A stretch of DNA of 7,182 bases from Candidatus Omnitrophota bacterium (GTDB lineage Bacteria > Omnitrophota > Gorgyraeia > 2-01-FULL-45-10), in the NCBI GenBank assembly GCA_022703295.1, contig JAKLDX010000051.1, forward strand, positions 1 through 7,182, written 5' to 3'. The position numbers and the translations under genes were made by a program. This document shows positions 5,276 through 7,182 of the stretch, piece after piece (within the stretch, counting starts at the first letter, position 1; each line of letters begins with the position of its first letter). The notes beneath the pieces are model-generated. The model did not search any database and was not told the DNA's origin. It saw nothing but the letters and a program-made list of their open reading frames with translations.

Positions 5276-6361
5276 ATGAAAATAATAGACAGATACATGG
5301 TAAAGGGATTCCTGGGCCCGTTCATCTGGTGCATAGTGGCTTTCACAATAATAGCGATAATAGCGGACATCTTCTCATTCATAGACAACATAGTGAAATA
5401 CAAGATACCTTTTGCGTCGATACTATCATTTTATGTATATTACTGCCCTACCATATTCATAATGGTCGCTCCGATGGCCTCCCTGCTCTCCACGATCTAT
5501 GTCCTGAGCAACCTCAATAAAAATAACGAGATAACGGCAATGAAATCCAGCGGCATAAGCCTCTGGAGGGTATTATCCCCGATACTTATAATAGGGTTCA
5601 TAGTCAGCATAATAGTCTTTATAGTGAACGACAGGATAATTCCCGTCAGCTCCAGGGTATCAAATTTCATAAGGACCGATGAACTGGAAAAATTCAAAGG
5701 CAATAAACCGACCTCGATACAGAATGTAGCTGTCTACGGGGCCGGTAACAGGATAATATTCGCAAGGTCTTATGATATAAAGAAAAAAGTCCTTGAGGAT
5801 ATCATAATTCACCAGCACGACAGGACTGAAAAACTTCTCCTGAAAATAACGGCCCAAAAAGGAGAATGGACAAGGGAGGGCTGGAAATTCCATAAAGTAA
5901 TAATGTACCACATAGATAATTCCGGAAAATTCCTTTCGGAACCCGAATTTTTTGACGAGAAGATCATAAGATTAAGGGAAAGGCCCAGTGATTTCGCCAC
6001 AAAGGAATGGAACTCCGATTACGTGAGTTACAAGGAGCTCAAAAATTATATCAATAATTTCAGGGGCACAGGGATAAAACTGGTAAAGGCTCTTATGGTA
6101 GACCTCTATTACAAGGTATCCTTCCCTCTCATAACAGTGGTGATAATCCTGATAGGTGCGCCTTTTGCGCTTATAACCACCAGGGGAGGCGTTCTGATAG
6201 GAATAGGCATGAGCGTAGCTATCGGGCTTTTGTATTATGCGGTCATTGCCATGTCGATCGCTTTCGGAAAGAACGGCCTGCTCCCGCCGATAGTTGCGGC
6301 TTGGCTCGGGAATGTCGTCTTCGCCATTCTCGGAATTCATCTCGTAAATAAAAGAGCGTAG
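5276..6361 (+). CDS. LptF/LptG family lipopolysaccharide-export permease, LptG-like
   Basis: Inner-membrane permease of 361 residues from the YjgP/YjgQ family, which with LptB2 lifts lipopolysaccharide from the inner membrane into the LptC-LptA bridge. Six hydrophobic segments are visible: about 13-36, 48-78, 100-118, 280-301, 304-330 and 336-357. Between segments 3 and 4 lies a hydrophilic domain (about 125-265), the expected periplasmic beta-jellyroll. The IDRYMVKGFL opening, the NNEITAMKSSGISLWRVL coupling region (83-100) and the ending AAWLGNVVFAILG are family marks. IDRY and SGISLWR lean towards LptG, but the LptF/LptG split is uncertain. The start is Met at 5276: a longer frame from 5204 adds an Arg-rich, non-family leader lying wholly over the comF coding end. 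LptF and LptG genes usually adjoin, but no second family member is seen here. The stop codon sits inside the terminator stem. Confidence 0.92.
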   Translation: MKIIDRYMVKGFLGPFIWCIVAFTIIAIIADIFSFIDNIVKYKIPFASILSFYVYYCPTIFIMVAPMASLLSTIYVLSNLNKNNEITAMKSSGISLWRVLSPILIIGFIVSIIVFIVNDRIIPVSSRVSNFIRTDELEKFKGNKPTSIQNVAVYGAGNRIIFARSYDIKKKVLEDIIIHQHDRTEKLLLKITAQKGEWTREGWKFHKVIMYHIDNSGKFLSEPEFFDEKIIRLRERPSDFATKEWNSDYVSYKELKNYINNFRGTGIKLVKALMVDLYYKVSFPLITVVIILIGAPFALITTRGGVLIGIGMSVAIGLLYYAVIAMSIAFGKNGLLPPIVAAWLGNVVFAILGIHLVNKRA

Positions 6362-6384
6362 CCTGAAATTAAAGCTACGCTCTT
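6352..6384 (-). terminator. shared terminator hairpin between convergent lptG-like and aldolase genes
   Basis: A perfect 11-bp inverted repeat, AAGAGCGTAGC (6352-6362) and GCTACGCTCTT (6374-6384), has an 11-base loop. Read on the minus strand the stem ends in a T-rich tail (TTTTATTTA), so it fits a terminator for the aldolase gene, whose stop is 28 bases away. On the plus strand the stem is followed by As, so stopping there would depend on the hairpin alone. It includes the TAG of the lptG-like gene. Confidence 0.75.
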
Positions 6385-6411
6385 AAAAATACCTGCTTTG
6401 AATATACTGTT

Positions 6412-7182
6412 TTAGTCAGCCCCCTCAGCGCTTATTTCAACCTTAGCTGCTTCGCCGGACTTCCTCGTTATGACCCTTTTGAGGGTCGTGTGTTTTAACA
6501 CAAGGTCTTTCGTATTTTTCACGTTGAGCTTCTCGAAGAGAAATTCGAATTTCGCCTCTATCTCTTTGGCTATCGCGCCCTTCGCTTCGGATGAGAGCCC
6601 CAGTATGTCCTTTTTGAACTGGCCGAGCGCTTTCTTCCTGGTGCTGTATAGGAACTGCTCTTCCGTCTGGTCGGCTTTTTTCTCCGCGCCCTGCGTCGTT
6701 TTGAGCCAATCATATACCCTGTCCTTTAATTCTTTCGGGAAATGCTTGCTTTCGTAAACCATGTTCTGGAATTCGGTCGCGAGATGCACCTCCGCCGTAC
6801 CGACTTCCGGGAATTTTCCGAAAGCTTCGGCAGGGAGCGTGGACGCGCCGTGCTGCACCGCCCCCGCGAGGCCGTACTGTTCGCGCGCCATCTTCGAGAG
6901 CGACTTCAGCGTATCGAAATCGAGCTTCACCTTCGCTATTGTCCCGTCAGGCAATACCACTCCGCCGTGTGAAGTGCCCGTCTGAATGCTTATCTTGCTT
7001 ATGCCTGTGCGGCCCTTGCGCAGGCGCTGTTTGTAGCCTTCCATGAAGGCCGTAAGGTCTTCCCGGTTGGTGAAAACCATGTGAATGAGCGGCGTGTTTT
7101 GCACATCCGAGGATAGGATGGTTTCCAGGTCGGCCGCGAATTTCGAACCGTGGATGACATCGCCGAAGTTGACGATTGGATA
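6412..7182 (-). CDS. class II fructose-bisphosphate-type aldolase, C-terminal part (5' end outside window)
   Basis: Zn-dependent class II aldolase, which cleaves or condenses a ketose bisphosphate such as fructose-1,6-bisphosphate in glycolysis or gluconeogenesis. The frame is open to the right edge, so the visible 256 residues lack the N-terminus. A GTG at 7104 is not the start: 26 further codons (beginning YPIVNFGDVIHGSKF) precede it without a stop. Seen, numbering visible residues: GTSHGG with probable zinc ligand His72, then VQHGAST with probable zinc ligand His111, about the family spacing, and EVHLATEFQN (131-140) for the substrate-contact strand. The usual HGGSG is HGAS here, a variant also found in some family members. 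The Lys/Glu-rich tail of about 60 residues beyond the YSTRKKALGQF helix is longer than I expect. The other zinc ligands lie outside the window. Tagatose-bisphosphate or another ketose substrate cannot be excluded. Confidence 0.82.
   Translation of the reverse strand, partial: YPIVNFGDVIHGSKFAADLETILSSDVQNTPLIHMVFTNREDLTAFMEGYKQRLRKGRTGISKISIQTGTSHGGVVLPDGTIAKVKLDFDTLKSLSKMAREQYGLAGAVQHGASTLPAEAFGKFPEVGTAEVHLATEFQNMVYESKHFPKELKDRVYDWLKTTQGAEKKADQTEEQFLYSTRKKALGQFKKDILGLSSEAKGAIAKEIEAKFEFLFEKLNVKNTKDLVLKHTTLKRVITRKSGEAAKVEISAEGAD

Noticed and set aside
6443..6709. Second minus-strand open frame inside the aldolase region
   Set aside because: It is out of frame with the aldolase, which carries recognisable motifs, and its composition is highly charged and repetitive as expected for a shifted reading.
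7102..7104. GTG as start of the right-edge aldolase
   Set aside because: The frame continues without a stop for 26 more codons to the edge with plausible protein sequence, and the family needs N-terminal zinc ligands that lie further upstream.
1..7182. Mobile element, CRISPR array, defence island or other novel multi-gene system
   Set aside because: No transposase, integrase, direct-repeat array, terminal repeats, tRNA-adjacent attachment site or defence domain is visible; all long genes belong to known housekeeping families.

Overview
The window is chromosomal and looks like an ordinary housekeeping region of a diderm (Gram-negative) bacterium. An LptF/LptG-type lipopolysaccharide-export permease implies an outer membrane. 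Perfect Shine-Dalgarno boxes, sigma70-like promoters and intrinsic terminators confirm a bacterium. Codon use favours ATA for Ile and AGG for Arg at moderate GC, especially in comF and the lptG-like gene. That pattern, with this gene mix, would suit an uncultured diderm lineage such as Omnitrophota, but this is a weak inference and the sequence alone cannot fix the taxon.

Layout. Minus strand, about 4030 down to 36: a probable operon of malQ (GH77 4-alpha-glucanotransferase), a HAD-IB phosphatase of the MtnX/PHOSPHO1 type, and a class III PLP aminotransferase. The phosphatase stop and the aminotransferase start share four bases (ATGA). A further gene may begin at the left edge. Positions 3999-4243 hold no long gene. 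They form a divergent control region with a minus-strand promoter for malQ and a plus-strand TTGACA promoter, followed by a 5' hairpin with seven Ts and then a cold-shock protein gene with a near-perfect Shine-Dalgarno box. A strong terminator closes the cold-shock gene.

Plus strand, 4519-6361: a promoter whose predicted start point falls on the ATG of comF (a probable leaderless mRNA), with an lptG-like permease gene 2 bases after comF. An 11-bp inverted repeat overlaps the permease stop codon and ends transcription, mainly for the gene arriving from the right. That gene (7182 down to 6412, minus strand) is the C-terminal part of a divergent class II fructose-bisphosphate-type aldolase. Its reading frame stays open to the window edge, so its N-terminus is missing here.

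The genes cover glucan processing, a small amino/phosphate metabolite step, cold-shock RNA chaperoning, envelope biogenesis and central sugar metabolism. I see no mobile element, CRISPR array, tRNA, rRNA, toxin-antitoxin or defence system. The most interesting signals are regulatory: the terminator-bearing leader before the cold-shock gene, the leaderless comF, a two-codon start-stop ORF before the phosphatase, and the tight phosphatase-aminotransferase pair.
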